A DNA stretch of 64,000 nt from Lichina pygmaea (lineage: Eukaryota > Ascomycota > Lichinomycetes > Lichinales > Lichinaceae). The position numbers and the translations under genes were made by a program. Positions 22,597 through 34,923 of this stretch are shown here, one piece after another. The notes beneath the pieces were generated by a model. That model did not search any database, was not told where the DNA came from, and saw nothing but the letters and a program-made list of their open reading frames with translations. The stretch is taken from the NCBI GenBank assembly GCA_963422465.1, contig OY730169.1:806001-870000 (forward strand), written 5' to 3'. Each line of letters opens with the position of its first letter. Within the stretch, counting starts at the first letter, position 1.

Positions 22597-23319
22597 ATGA
22601 CGCCGGACTCAGCGTCAGGAAGCTCGCCGCCCACTTCAAGCGCGGAACCGGAAGCCACGATGACGGACTCGGCGGCGGAAAGCTCGCGATCGTCTTCGAG
22701 TGCCGAATCGGGGGAGAACAGGACCAATCAGGACAACGAGGCATACCAGAAGAACGGGGCAGACCAGCAGAACGGCGCCGATGATGACAACGAGGCCGAC
22801 CAAGACAACGAATCCGAGAAGGACAAGCCTCGTCTGACGGACCGCGAGAAGAAGACGAACCACATCTCGTCCGAGCAGAAGCGGCGAGCGTCGATCCGCG
22901 GAGGCTTCGATCGTCTGACCGAACTCGTGCCCGGGATTCGAGGCCAGGCCCGGAGCGAGGCAGTCGTTCTCGCCAAGACGGTGGAATTCGCGCGAGAGCA
23001 AGTGTTGGAGAGACTGTCCCTAATCAGACGGATCGAGGCGCGCGGCGGCATCGTCCCCGATCACTCCAAGGACGCCATTGTCGACTACGAGAGCAAGCAG
23101 GCGAAGGCAAAGAAGGAGGTGGAGGGAGAGAGAGAGGAAGACAAAGAAGCAGAAGGAGCGCGGAAGAAAGTCCAAAAAGGTGAGAGAGTGGCCGAAGCAG
23201 CGGGAGAGGCCATAGGAGAGGGAGAAGCAGAGGGAGACGGCGACGACGAGCAAGAGAACGCAAAAGAGGCACAGGCAGACAAAGCGGGGTGTGATGCGGT
23301 GGACGACAACGCCCCCTAG
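22597..23319 (+). CDS. INO4: INO4-like basic helix-loop-helix transcription factor
   Basis: The frame from MTPDSASGSS (22597) encodes 240 aa; an upstream Met at 22525 would add 24. A Ser/Glu/Asn-rich N terminus has short repeats (NGADQQNGADDDNEADQDNE). The bHLH domain starts KKTNHISSEQKRRASIRGGF: the basic region has the His, Glu and Arg of E-box binders, then helix 1 FDRLTELVPG, a short loop, and helix 2 SEAVVLAKTVEFAREQVL. The sequence and short loop resemble yeast Ino4, which pairs with Ino2 at inositol/choline-responsive elements of phospholipid genes. After the domain comes a long charged Lys/Glu coiled tail. The family is clear; ortholog status to INO4 is inferred from the domain alone. 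Confidence 0.8.
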   Translation: MTPDSASGSSPPTSSAEPEATMTDSAAESSRSSSSAESGENRTNQDNEAYQKNGADQQNGADDDNEADQDNESEKDKPRLTDREKKTNHISSEQKRRASIRGGFDRLTELVPGIRGQARSEAVVLAKTVEFAREQVLERLSLIRRIEARGGIVPDHSKDAIVDYESKQAKAKKEVEGEREEDKEAEGARKKVQKGERVAEAAGEAIGEGEAEGDGDDEQENAKEAQADKAGCDAVDDNAP

Positions 23320-24187
23320 CGATGTGGCCCGGTCTCTGTCCTGTCATCGATAAGCCAGGATAGGAAGCGGGTCTTGATCCTCGAACTCGGCCGCTCGAGG
23401 CCTCACTTGCAGTCGACGCGGACCTTTTCGAAGCACAACAGCACATCTCTACGTCTCACGTCTCCGCGGATATGCGCTCCATTCTGGGGAGAGAAAAAAA
23501 CAGGAAATTTTTGGCCACTGGCCAGGGATTGGTATAGAAAACTCTCTGGGGTGAGTAGCCCATGTCATCCACCTCCCCCCAAGAAATAGATCCTTTGGAG
23601 GGACTATCGGCATGGAAGGATAGTCAGTGGAGAGATGAGGGGTGTGAAGATGACTCACTGACTGATTAACATCAAGTGCAGCAAGCAAGCATGAGAGCAA
23701 GCAAGCAAGGGAGTTAATCGTGCGATTGCACTTACGTCTTGCATTTACGTCCTGCATTTACGTCGTGCATTTACGTTCGGCGCATAGGGATGCATGGCTC
23801 GGATGCATGGCAGCGGAGACCTCCTTCTCCTTCTTTTGTGATGTTTACCTCAAAGAAATCATCTCAATTTCTTTCTTCTCTGAATTGTCACAAACTTTCT
23901 CTTGATTGTCACAAGGGCGAGAATAACTTGTTCACAACAGGGTTCTCTCAGTTGTACATACTGTAGCTTACTTGCATTGGATATTGTACCTGGTCGCAGT
24001 GTGTTTGTTTGTTTGTTTGTTTGTATTCCTACACCATTCTAGCACTAGTGTATCTAGGCTATGCTGGGTCCACTATGAAAACAGGCTAGGAAAACCCCTA
24101 GGGGTGAAAAACCTCCCCCTGCAGCGCTTTGCTAGCGCTATCCTATCGAGTCACTGCGGAACGTGGGGGGGGGGGGGGGGGGGGGGT
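23320..24187. other. Intergenic with small tandem repeats and a G homopolymer
   Basis: It contains three direct TGCATTTACGTC-type units (about 23740-23777), AGCAAGCA repeats (about 23680-23710), TTTG repeats (about 24002-24024) and a G run of about 22 (24165-24186). The last 100 bp may be the 3' untranslated end of the adjacent LINE. No gene. Confidence 0.5.
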
Positions 24188-25125
24188 GGCTGACTAGTAG
24201 CCAGCGGCCAGCTGCTCCTGAGCCCAGGAGAACTGGGGAAGAACACCGTGGCGAAGGATCCATGTTGTAAGGGCGGCGGCGGGCCACGGGTGCGAGATCA
24301 TCACCTGGTAGTCAGTAGTGGAGGCCGCAGCAAAGAGGCTGCAGCGTGCACGTTGCAGCCGAGGGCAGTCCATCACCACATGCCTGGCAGTCTCCCACTG
24401 CGCCCCGCAGCTGCAGGCCGGCGTCGGGAAGTCGGGAGCCCGTCGCTTGCAGAGGAAGGTTGCCAGCCCAATCTTGCCTGTCCGGACTTGTGTCAGAATA
24501 CTGCTCTGAGCCTTCGACAAGCCGGCGCGGAGCCGGAGGGCCGACCGGTATGGCATCTTGTCAGGCTTCCAGTTGTCAACCCCTCCGGGGCCTGGGTCTA
24601 GCAGCTGGGTTTGTGGTGGAGGCCCTCCGTGAAGCTCGTGCCATCGTTCCCAGCACCACTGTTCTGCCAGCAGGCGGGCGTGCCAAACAGTCCGTGGGGG
24701 CGTGCCTGGCGGGGGGGTGGCGGTCCGCCCACGGCGGCAGGCCAAGGCATCCCTTGGTGGATTCTAGGGCCCGCTGGGGCCAGAGAATTGATTTGGCCCA
24801 GTGGTGTCGTGCCTGGCCCGGTGGGATGTGGGTGCGCCGGCGTCGGCCCGGGCGTTGTGTGAGTTGTCGCTTGAGCCGGTCGCAGGCTTCGCGGATTTCT
24901 GCTTGGACTCCGGAGGCCTCCATTCGGGTGCGGGCCTGCAGCTGTAATCGTGCCATGTGTGCGCTTAGTGGTGGGACTGCCGCTTCGCTCTCCAGCTGCC
25001 GCCGGCTTGTCGCCTTAAATCCGCCGGTGACTGTGCGGAGGCAGCGCTGCTGCTGCCGCTCCAGGGCATCCCCGATCCACCGGCGGTGGGCTGGCCGGGG
25101 TCGCAGTGTGTAGTGGTGGCAAGAG
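24188..25125 (-). mobile_element. 5'-truncated LINE (non-LTR retrotransposon) fragment
   Basis: On the minus strand the 3' part of a LINE ORF2 is visible, in two frames. The upstream part (about 25125-24576) reads like the region after reverse transcriptase (RRWIGDALERQQQRCLRTVT). The downstream part (about 24745-24194) has LSKAQSSILTQVRTGKIGLA and the terminal zinc-knuckle-like CSCGAQWETARHVVMDC. A frameshift lies in the overlap of the two frames, near 24600-24740. The reverse-transcriptase core is missing, so it is dead. It is GC-rich and differs from the LINE family at 34-60 kb. Confidence 0.8.
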
Positions 25126-25230
25126 TTGAGTTGATCCAAAGAACGAATTCTCATATACTTGGGAGGAAATCTCCACGACATGGGAATTGTATTCTAATCT
25201 GCACATCTTCCTCGGACAGTTCTACCCAGC

Positions 25231-26195
25231 TCATTCTTCGTCAAGCTCTTCCTTCTCGTCCCCTTCCAAGCCTTCGGCGTCCGTGAGTCCTTCCGACGCC
25301 AGTTCGGTCTGCACCATGATGTTCTCGATCACCTTCAGCGTCGTCCGCAGTGGCAGACCGACGACGTTGTCGTACGTGCCCTCGATCCTCTCGATCAGCA
25401 CCGACCCCGTGCCCTGGATCGCATAACCGCCCGCCTTGTCGACGCCCTCTCTCGTGTTGACGTACGCTCGCAACAGGTCGTCCGTGACTGCGAGGCCGTA
25501 CAAAACAGGTCAGCTCTTTCTCTTGTGGGGGGGGGGGGGGGGGGGGGGGGGGGTGGGGGGTTTCTCGCTGACGAGGTAGAGAACAAACACATTTGGCCGC
25601 TGTGAACAGCAAGACCAAAAAAACATTTTTCTCCTCATTCTACGCACCTTCCTTGTCAAAATGCACAATCGTCTCGTCGACACCCGTCTCAAGAGCGTAG
25701 CCGGGCGAGACGGCGCTCTCGAGCGGGGCCATGCCCACGACGGCGGTGTAGACCTTGTGGCTGAGGCCGTCGCGCAGGACGCGCAGCATGCCGAGGTGAT
25801 CCTTGTCGCTGCGCGGCTTCTCCATGATGGCGCCCACGTGTGAGACGACGACGGTGTCGGCCGCGACGACGAGCGCCGGCTCTCCCGCGCGCGAGTCAAT
25901 CTCCTGTCGGTACACCGTCATGGCCTTCTTCTTGGCCGTCTCGAGCACGTACTCGAACGGCGATAGCGACTTGGACAGGTTCTCGTCCGCGCCGGACGGG
26001 ATAATCTGGGCGTGGCCCAAGCCGAGCTATAGTCCCTTTCGAAAACGCAAATGCTTAGAAGAGAACATGAACGTCTACGGTCTTATAGGAATGGGGGAGG
26101 GAGAGGGGGAGGACGAGCATATTTGATGTCGTCTCTATTCCCATCCCTAACCATAATCGGGACCACTACCGTAGCTCTACCAAAAGCGGATGCTT

Positions 26196-26227
<32 letters not shown>

Positions 26228-26466
26228 AGGTGCTCCGACTGGCTCACGATGAACGAAAATGCCGTACGTACATGTGCCAAGAGCTGTCTCCGTCGCGGCG
26301 ACGCCGACGCAAGGATAACCCGCTTTCCTCTCAGCGCCGTCAGGGCCGGGAGCTCCAATGGCGGCGGAGGGCCCCGCATTCGTGGCCGGACCATCGTCGT
26401 CTGCGCCGCGGCTTCATAAGACGGGGGCGGCTCCGCTGGAACCAGTTCTTCCTTCTTGTCGGCCAT
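25231..26466 (-). CDS. Maf-type nucleoside triphosphate pyrophosphatase
   Basis: Exons 26466-26272, 26026-25648 and 25487-25231 give 276 aa; introns are 245 and 160 nt (phases 0 and 1). After a Pro-rich N terminus, family motifs follow in order: [16 protein letters not shown], the SGADENLSK segment, VVAADTVVV (with the presumed catalytic Asp), [45 protein letters not shown] and NVVGLPLR. Maf proteins hydrolyse dTTP/UTP and modified nucleotides to monophosphates and so keep them out of nucleic acids; yeast YOR111W belongs to this family. A short acidic tail ([10 protein letters not shown]) ends the protein. Intron 1 holds about ten GCT triplets (26198-26227) and intron 2 a run of about 27 G (25527-25553). 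Confidence 0.92.
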
Positions 26467-27640
26467 GCTTGGATACTCGACCGGATTGTAGTCGAAGCGG
26501 AGATGTTCGAGAACAGTTAACGACAGAGTAGCTGAAAGGGCACGCGCGGTTGGAGGGACATGACGAGCTGCGGGTCAGCCTTACCTAAGCTGCAAGACCC
26601 ATGCAGCCTTAAAGTAAGGCTTATCTTACGCCAAAACGAGCATGCTTGTAGGTTACGTAATACTTGGTACGAGCATCAGAGCTCAATTCGAGAACACTGA
26701 CAGATGCGACAGCTAAGTTGCCCAGACCGTGCCCAGACGTACGGAGTACTTCCGTATACGTTCTGGAAGTACGAGTAAAAGTGAGAGGAAAATTCAGGAC
26801 CTTCATGTGGGTCACGTGCACATCCCCACATTAGCCCTAACATTCCTCGGTGATCTACTCGCTATGACGTCATCAAGTCGCTTAGCAAGAGTCACGGATA
26901 TACGTATGTAGATGAAGGATTATTTTGTGACTGTTTTGTGGGCCCCCTCCGGGAACCGCCACCAAAGGGCAAGATCCTTCCAGCTGAGACCGTTTTCTGT
27001 CCGGCGTCAGTGGATTTGCCGGTACTCTAGCAGAAGTTTTAAAGATCGCCGGCCATACGAGATGTAGTGGCTTGTTGCCTCAGGCGGCCTTCATTTCAAC
27101 CCACCGTCAACTGAAAAGCGTCTGCATACATCTGAGATCTCAAGGATCACTTTTGACAGATCAATTAGTCAGCTGCTACCGGCAGTGACCTCACCATCTA
27201 GCCTATGCTCCGCGGACGGAGAAGTCGAGGCACATGAAGTGCACCGATACGTACCGTACACTACGAAGCGGGTCAAACAGTCAGAGGCTACTGGCATGAC
27301 AGCCTGAGAGATGAGAGAGTCCCATCTTTCGGACATCTACGTTTGGTAGATCACCTATTCTAGAGCAATTGAAGCGAATCGAACCTCACTTACATTGAGC
27401 GGCCTGGAGCACTTCCTCACAGGCTGCTGCTCGGCTTTCCTGTCTAACGGCTACGACCGCTCCCCTCTGCGCCGGCAACCACTACCAAACTTATTCTCAT
27501 CAACCTCAACGTTTTGTCTGTGTTGTCAACTCTATAGCCTGAATCTTTCAAATCATCCCTGTTCCCCAAATCGCTCGTCAATCCAGCGGTACCGAGGGTC
27601 GTCTGTGAGGCTGCTGGCCTTACCTCTACTCGCCGTCCAG
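26467..27640. other. Intergenic between divergent Maf and helicase genes
   Basis: About 1.2 kb without a supported gene. A TACGGAGTAC motif occurs near 26740. Both promoters and the helicase 5' leader must lie here. Confidence 0.5.
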
Positions 27641-30600
27641 ATGGTAGCCATGGAAGACGCCGATCTGCTCCGGTGGTACCTCGGACTGCATGCCAGGGCG
27701 CTCGATCTCGTGAGCGACTATGCGGGGAACGAACGTTTCATCATAGAGGGGGACTCGCTGCTGTTGCACTGCTTCGGCGACGACAGGATCGACCTGGATG
27801 GTTAGCTCGCTGCTGCATGCCTTGCTTTCGGCTCTGTCGGTGTGGCTGACTTTGCATGGGGACCAGACGGATTTCAGCTGCTTCATGCGGCGTATACCGT
27901 TGAGCTTTTCTTGCAGGCCCTTGTTCAGAGACATTGTAACTTCCACGTGGTGTTCATCGATGGTCAGCGCTCCGGCTGTGCTTCCCTTGGCGTTCCAGAC
28001 CTACGTGGCGCTGACGAGATCTACAGACAATGCGCTACTGTGTGTTCCGCCCAAGCATATCGAGCTCAAGAATCGGTACCTCTTGGCTCGCTCCGCCATC
28101 ATCCGACATCTCAAGCATCATCTTCCTGGGAGCCATGATGGGCTGGAGATCCACACGTTCGCCTCGGTCCAAGGTCCGGACTTTGGTGACTATCTCGGCT
28201 CCGCCTCTGTGTACTTCATCATGTGCCATGACGGAGCCGAAGCTTCCCAAACAGGCAAGGGTAGCCTTCCCCCGACGAATGCTACCCATGCCGAGGCGCA
28301 GAAAAGAGGCTTCAGGGGTTTAATTCGTCATTTCATCTTGCAAGGGTACGATGTTGCGCTGGTCAACAATTTGGACGTGCGGGATAGCAAGGTGAGCCCG
28401 TGGTTCTTCAATGCCGTGGTATCTGGTATTGTTCTGACTATGGCGCCTTTTACGCAAGGTCATTGCCATGGTGGTGGAGGGAAGACGTGAGGACTTCAGG
28501 GGATCGACTCGGAAGCCGCGTGGAAATTTCAGGCCCAGTCCCGCAGGGATATCTGGCGACTCAAAAATGGCGAAGATCAGCGCCGATGAGAAGTCGGACG
28601 GCTTGAACGGCCATGTGCAGAGTCCGAGATTTCCGAGTTCAAGATACGAGCCCCTTAGGTCTTTGGCGAAGCGACTGGAAGGCACCAATCTGTGCCGACA
28701 ACGCCTTGTCTTCGCCATCTGGACCGTTGCAGAGTTGATGTCCAAGGATTCGGATCAGGATCAGCAGACCATAGCATCCGCCTTTCTGTTGCACGCCGTG
28801 CTGCTGAGCCATCTACAGCTGCATACTCGGCACGTGAAGGAGGCGAGGTTTGCCGATCAACCCTCCAGTCGAGAGTACCGCTCTTTCCTCGACGACTTCG
28901 CGTCTTTGGCGCGATCGGCGATAGATCACGCCGGCTCAGACCAGCTTTTTGATGAATCGAAGGTGCCATGCGACGTCGTGGACCTGATCGATGGACGGCT
29001 CCTCAAGATGGTCATTTCCGCTCTACAGGGAAGGATGGACCCCTCCAATTTACTGCCCAAGGACATCGTCGCGGACTTTAACTTGGCTGCTAGCATGGTT
29101 GAAGCCCGCACCGGAACCCGTCTGAGCCTCGGCAGCGAGCATCATCTAGAGACCCAGATCATACCGGCGCCTTCGGTCAAGAGAAGGCGGGCCGAAGTTC
29201 TACGGTTCTCGAATCCGATTTTCGATCGGCACCTTCAGTCGGTGAATATCGACGTCGTCGTTCAAGACCGCAAAGATGCCGAGAACGCCAAGGGCAGGAT
29301 CTTCAAGGAGATCAGCCACTGGCAGAACCCGAACCGACCCATGGACAGGGTCAAAGCGCTCAGCACCATGGACGATCTCCAGCGAAAACGCGTCCTCAGG
29401 TCGAATCAGCGACGCATGGACGAGATGATGAAGTATGCCGCGAGCCTGACCAACGCCGCTGGAAAGACGCTGAGCCCGCAGACCGTCATCGTCCAGAAGG
29501 AAGGCAAGCCTCAGCCGCCGGCCACGTCCGCCTCGACGACCACGACAAAGCCCGACGCTGCAGCCGGGCAGGCCAAGGGCAAATCAGGGGGAAAGAAGCC
29601 CGTGGCGGGGCACAAGCAGTCTCTTCAAAAGCTCATGGACACCAAAAAGGACGCGGATCTGAAGAAGACCTTCGCTTCGTGGGGTCTCGTGAGGCAGGGT
29701 CTGGACAAGGTGCACGACCCAGAAACGCGATACCAAAGGACGAGGTCCTACCTTCAAGGGCTTGCCGACGAGAAGGCCGACGTTCTGAACGCCGAGGTGG
29801 TGCTGTACAGCGTACAGCCGCTACTATCGATGTGGGCAGGTTACTGCCGAAAAGGTCAAAAGGAGGATGGTTACAGCATCGCTGCGCTCGTCTGGAGCAC
29901 GCTCCATCGTCTAAGCGATCTGCAGGACGGCTTGACCATGGCCATCGCCAAGCACGCTCAGGAGGTCTTTCGGCTACTCGGGCTACGAGCCAGCGACTCG
30001 CTGTCGTCCGTTACTGTCGAACGAGCCCTCACCTTCACGTTCAGCGTCCCGGCCACATCATCCTACAATCTGTCCGTCGAGATGTCGACGCAAGACTTTC
30101 AGCTGCACCACTGTGGCCCGTATCTGGATCGCAACATGGACTCGCAGCCTGACCCTCGCGTCTCGTTCAACCCGGATCGTTGGCAGCGCCAGGTCCTCGA
30201 CGAGCTGGATGCGAACAACAGCGTCTTCGTCGTCGCCCCGACCAGCGCCGGTAAGACCTTCATCAGCTTCTACGCGATGGAAAAGGTCTTGCGGCAAGAC
30301 GACGATGCCGTCCTGGTGTACGTGGCGCCCACGAAGGCGCTCGTGAACCAGATCGCGGCGGAGGTGCAGGCGCGCTTCTCTAAGAAGTACAGGCACGCCG
30401 GAAAGGGCGTCTGGGCGATCCATACGCGCGACTACCGCGTGAACAATCCGGCCGGTTGCCAGATCCTGGTGACGGTACCGCACATCCTGCAGACGATGCT
30501 GCTGAGCGCTTCGAACGCCAGAACCTGGGCTCCACGCGTCAAGTGTATCATCTTCGACGAGATACACTCCATCGCTCAGTCCGAGGACGGGGTCGTGTGG

Positions 30601-33524
30601 GAGCAGCTGTTGCTCCTCGCTCCGTGCCCGATCATCGCGCTTTCGGCCACGGTAGGGAACCCGGAGGAGTTTAACGACTGGCTAGCGGCAACGCAACGCT
30701 CGTCCGGGCTTCACCTGACCATGATCCAGCATCACCACCGCTACTCCGACCTTCGGAAGTTCACCTACGAACCTCCGGAGAGGTTCGGGTTCGCGGGCCT
30801 GCAGAAGCGATGGAAACTGGGGCAGGTCGGCCTCGACGGGATACCTGGCTTCCAGTTCTTCCACCCGGTTGCGAGTCTGCAGAACAAGTCCCGCGGAATC
30901 CCTGCCGATCTTTCGCTCGAAGCGCGAGACTGCCTCACACTGTGGCAGGCAATGGCGAGGCATCAGACCCCTGACTTCCCCGTGCCCAAAAGCCTGGATC
31001 CGAATACCGGCCTCCGAGGACAGATCAAGAAGATCGACGTCATCAAGTGGGAGAGGGAGCTGAAGAAACTTTTGCTCGTGTGGATGGCCAGTCCGCATTC
31101 ACCTTTCCGCGAAGTGTACCAGGATCTGAGCATGCCTCTCGAAGCTCCCCGCTCCGAAGCCGTACAGGTATCGCCCGCCTCGCTGAGCCCCGAGCTTGCG
31201 GAGCCCGTAGATCGAGAGAGTCTCGCCGACACCGCCCTTCCCCTGCTGACAGACCTGTACGAGAGGAATGCTCTGCCGGCGATCTTGTTCAACTTCGACC
31301 GATCGCAGTGCGAAGCCCTTGCTCACGCGGTCCTGCGTCGCCTTGAACAGGCGGAAACGTCGTGGAAGGAGTCGAGTTCGAAGTGGCAGACCCTCGTAGA
31401 CGGTTACGAGAAATGGAAAGCCAGCAAGGCTTCCAAGCCGGCTCGAGCAATCAAAGCCAAGGGGAAGAAAGACGACGGCGCCGAACGTCTGTCGAAAGCC
31501 GATCAGGAGAGAGATTCGGCGGACCAGGAGTCGAATCGCTTCGAGTCATTCGACCCGTCGGCGCCACGTGAAGAATTCAGCTTCGCCGACGTCCCGAAGG
31601 CGGAGAAAGTCGAGATCGAGGACTATTTCAGAGGGCTGACGCGCGAGGGCGTGGATCAATGGCTGATGGCGGCCCTCACCCGCGGCATTGGGGTCCATCA
31701 TTCGGGAATGAACCGCAGGTACCGCCAGACGTAAGTTCCCCTTGGTGCCCATTCCTGTCTCAGGCGGCCACGTGCTAACAGACGGCGTAGCGTTGAGATC
31801 TTGTTTCGAAAGGGCTATCTAAGAGTCGTCATTGCTACAGAGACGCTGGCTCTTGGTATCAATGTTCGTGCAGACCTGTTACCCTTTCCGCTCTCACTTC
31901 TCGCAGCCATCTCCCGAATCTCTTCCGACCTGAAAAATGCCATCTCCTTCCACTCGTTCCGTCATACTAATTTGCCATTTAGATGCCTTGCAAGACTGTC
32001 GTCTTCAGCGGCGACAGCGTTTTCTTGACCGCCCTCAACTTCCGGCAGTGCGCGGGTCGAGCAGGACGTCGAGGCTTCGACATCCTGGGCAACGTCGTGT
32101 TCCATGGACCCTCGTTCGACAAGGCCAGTCGTCTACTGAGCTCGAGCCTCCCCAATCTGAGTGGCCAATTCCCCATGACGACGTCTCTTGTGCTGCGACT
32201 CTTCACGCTGCTGCACGACTCCAAGGACTCGGAGTACGCTAAGCGAATCGTCAGCTCGCTGCTGTCGCAGCCGAGACTCTATCTGGGCGGCGAGATCCTC
32301 AAGGAGCAAGTGCTCCACCATGTCCGCTTCTCGATCGAATATCTCCGACGCCAGCGTCTTCTCGGCGCGCACGGCGAGCCTCTCAACTTTACGAGCTGCG
32401 TCTCGCATCTCTACTACACCGAGAACAGCAGCTTCGCATTCCATGCTCTGCTGAAGGCCGGCTTCTTCCACGCATTGTGCGCCGATGTCAACGAGAAGCC
32501 CGCGATAGTCTTGCGACAGCTGATGCTGGTCATGGCGCACCTGTTCGGCCGGCGCCCACTCCGAACGGCCGACATCGAGTTCATCGAGGAGACGGTCAAG
32601 ACCTCTCCGTCGATCGTCTTCCTGCCCGAGCTCCCGAGGAAGGCCAGGAAAATTCTTCGGGAGCACAACGAGGAGACGCTCGACATCTTCACCACCTACG
32701 TCAAGACCTTTGCCGAGCAACGCATCACGTCCGACGATAGGTCACTACCGCTGACGGGCCTCGAGGTCGGCAGCGCCCAACCGCTATCCGTTGCCGCCCT
32801 CAAACAACTGCCTTCAACGACGGCCCGATCACCCTTCGTTGCGCTGTCCGGTCACTCGGACAACTTCACGTCGATCAGCGATCTCTGCAGCTCCACCCGC
32901 GCAGGCATATTCTTGGAGAAGTCCATCGTTCCCCAGGTCGACGTGCCGTCCGACACGCCGCTCAACGCCTACCTCTACGACTTCTTCATGCACGGATCCG
33001 TAGAGCCGCTCGCAAAAGCGAACGGTATCCGCAAAGCGGACGTATGGTTTGTCCTCAAGGATTTCTCGATGGTGTTGGCCACCGTCGTGATGAGCTTGAC
33101 CAACTTCCTAAAGGGAGGGGGCCTGGACGACGAGGACATCATGAATGTCTTGGACGACGAAGCGATAGCCGAGGAAGAGGCTCAAGCAGATACGCCAAAG
33201 GAGAAGTCGGAGGTGGCATCAAAATCGGAGACCAACAAAGTCCCGGAGCTGAAGAGGGTCTCAAGGAAGAAGAAGGATGTTCCCGACAGCTGGGATACTG
33301 CAGCAGGCGATGAAGACGATGACGACGAGCCGGACGATATGGACCAGGAAGCCGAAGCATCCTCCAGCACCAACAGTTCGAGTGAGGATGGCGATGGTGA
33401 CGAGGTCGATGACGATGACAGCAGCAGCGGCATGGATGCCGAGAAGGGCCTCTCGAACGTGCTCGCGGCCATGAAGCTATTGCAGGCGGACTTTGACCTG
33501 AAGTTCCGCGCAATGTGGGCTTGA
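27641..33524 (+). CDS. DDX60-like Ski2-type DExD/H-box RNA helicase
   Basis: Six exons, 27641-27800, 27867-27962, 28027-28391, 28459-31730, 31791-31863 and 31983-33524, give 1835 aa; introns are 60-119 nt. A second Met at 27650 is possible. The N-terminal 700 residues are the poorly characterised DDX60-type region (YAGNERFIIEGDSLLLHCF, FVVAPTSAGKTF begins the core). RecA-1 has TSAGKT (about residue 800), the DEIH box in IIFDEIHSIAQSEDG (about 907) and SATVGNP. RecA-2 has GIGVHHSGMNRRYRQ, IATETLALGINMP and QCAGRAGRRGFD (about 1345). The C terminus is acidic. The animal homolog DDX60 is an interferon-induced helicase with roles in viral RNA response and translation control; the fungal role is unknown to me. 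Confidence 0.92.
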
Positions 33525-34080
33525 ACTGTGCCTTTTGGGCTAGGCCTTTTTCTTTCCCCGTCTATGTCGAAAGGGCGCAGAGGATCTTTTGCTTGATGCG
33601 GTTCAATACTTTTGCATTTCCAAAAAGTTCACAGAGATTTCAGACTGCGCTGGGGGATACTGTTGTATGAAGAGTTCATCTAGTCAAACAACAGCTCAAC
33701 GATTCATTCTTGCGTGCTTGTTCAAGTTCATGTGCTTTTCGCTGTTCTTCCCCGTCCTTCCGTCAACGTATCTTATCGCTCCTTTCTGCTGGGTGCGAGT
33801 CTAGAGCTGTACACGCGCACGTCCGTACTCCGTACGCTGGAGGAACGAGGGTATCTAGGCTGGAACAGGTTAGGTCTCCTACTCTACACTTCTGCTTGCC
33901 CACCTGTGCCATTCCGGGCCTGGGTTACCGCTATGAGGTCCTTGGAGGTGTAAGGAGCTCACTGATGCCCTACAGTCCAATGTCGTCATTCCGTGCAAGT
34001 AGCTTACAGTAGTGGGAGGGTTACCTCGCTCTTCTCGGAATTGATACAACCAGTTAATGGCTCCGGACAGTTTCCCCCCA
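33525..34080. other. Intergenic between the helicase gene and the transposon nest
   Basis: No gene. One GTACTCCGTAC palindrome lies near 33821. Confidence 0.5.
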
Positions 34081-34923
34081 GCATAATCTAGTCTAGCTAG
34101 AACTCGATGGCCACAACCAGCTTTGTAGAGGAAGCTTGCGCACTCCGCTCAGAGCTACAGCGACTCATAGAAGTAGCCAGTCCCACTGCCGACAAGACCC
34201 AGGTGAACGGGGGACTACTCCGGCAGATCGCCAGACACCTGCAGGCATCAATCACACAGACGGAGACCCCTAACATCAACGCCGCAACACCGCCCACCCG
34301 CCACAACACCACTGAGCCCACCCTGAGGACCATCCTTGAAGTGGTTCAGCACATCAAGCAACAACTAGATACCAGCCCACCACCACCCAATGGTGACAAC
34401 TCCTACACAGTGGTGGCCTGGTGAGGTGCTGGCACACACCAACCCCACAGCAACAACAACAACTGCCTGCACCACCACAGCCTACAGGACTCCCCTGACA
34501 CAAATTCAAAACAGTTATAGTCCATACCAGAGACCTGAATCAGGTGGCAGGCCTATGGCGAGTAGCCTGCAAGGAGCTTCTGGAACACATCCAGATGGCT
34601 GGTGGCCACACCCCACAGATTATTGCGATCTGCCACATGACATGTGGAGACTTGCTTATTGGAACACAGACAGAAGCAGTCCACCAGAGCCTCAAGGATA
34701 ATACAACATGGCTGGAACAGATGGCCCCCTCTGTGACTATCAAGAGGCACACCTACACAGTTGCTGCCCATAGCATTCAGGTCACCAGCATGAACACAGC
34801 ATCACAAAGCTGGGCCATCAAGGCCCTGCTACAGCAAAATCAGTGACTACACCCAGAGCTCCACATTGAACAGCTCACCTGGCCCAAATCTGCAGAAGTC
34901 AAACAATACTCCACACTACACAT
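34081..34923 (+). mobile_element. LINE-1a: N-terminal part of a LINE ORF1 (relic)
   Basis: From ATG 34107 a gag-like LINE ORF1 reads MATTSFVEEACALRSELQRL, then continues with frame changes (about 34400-34550) to MAGLWRVACKELLEHIQMAG and VKQYSTLH. The frame breaks off exactly at the LTR element at 34924. Its continuation (INTYNMAVANHLLDKELI) is found on the minus strand starting at 42107, so the two pieces were once one ORF1. It is degenerate, with at least two frame changes. Confidence 0.75.

Noticed and set aside
24248-25113. Plus-strand frames at the truncated LINE
   Set aside because: Antisense shadows of the GC-rich LINE fragment.
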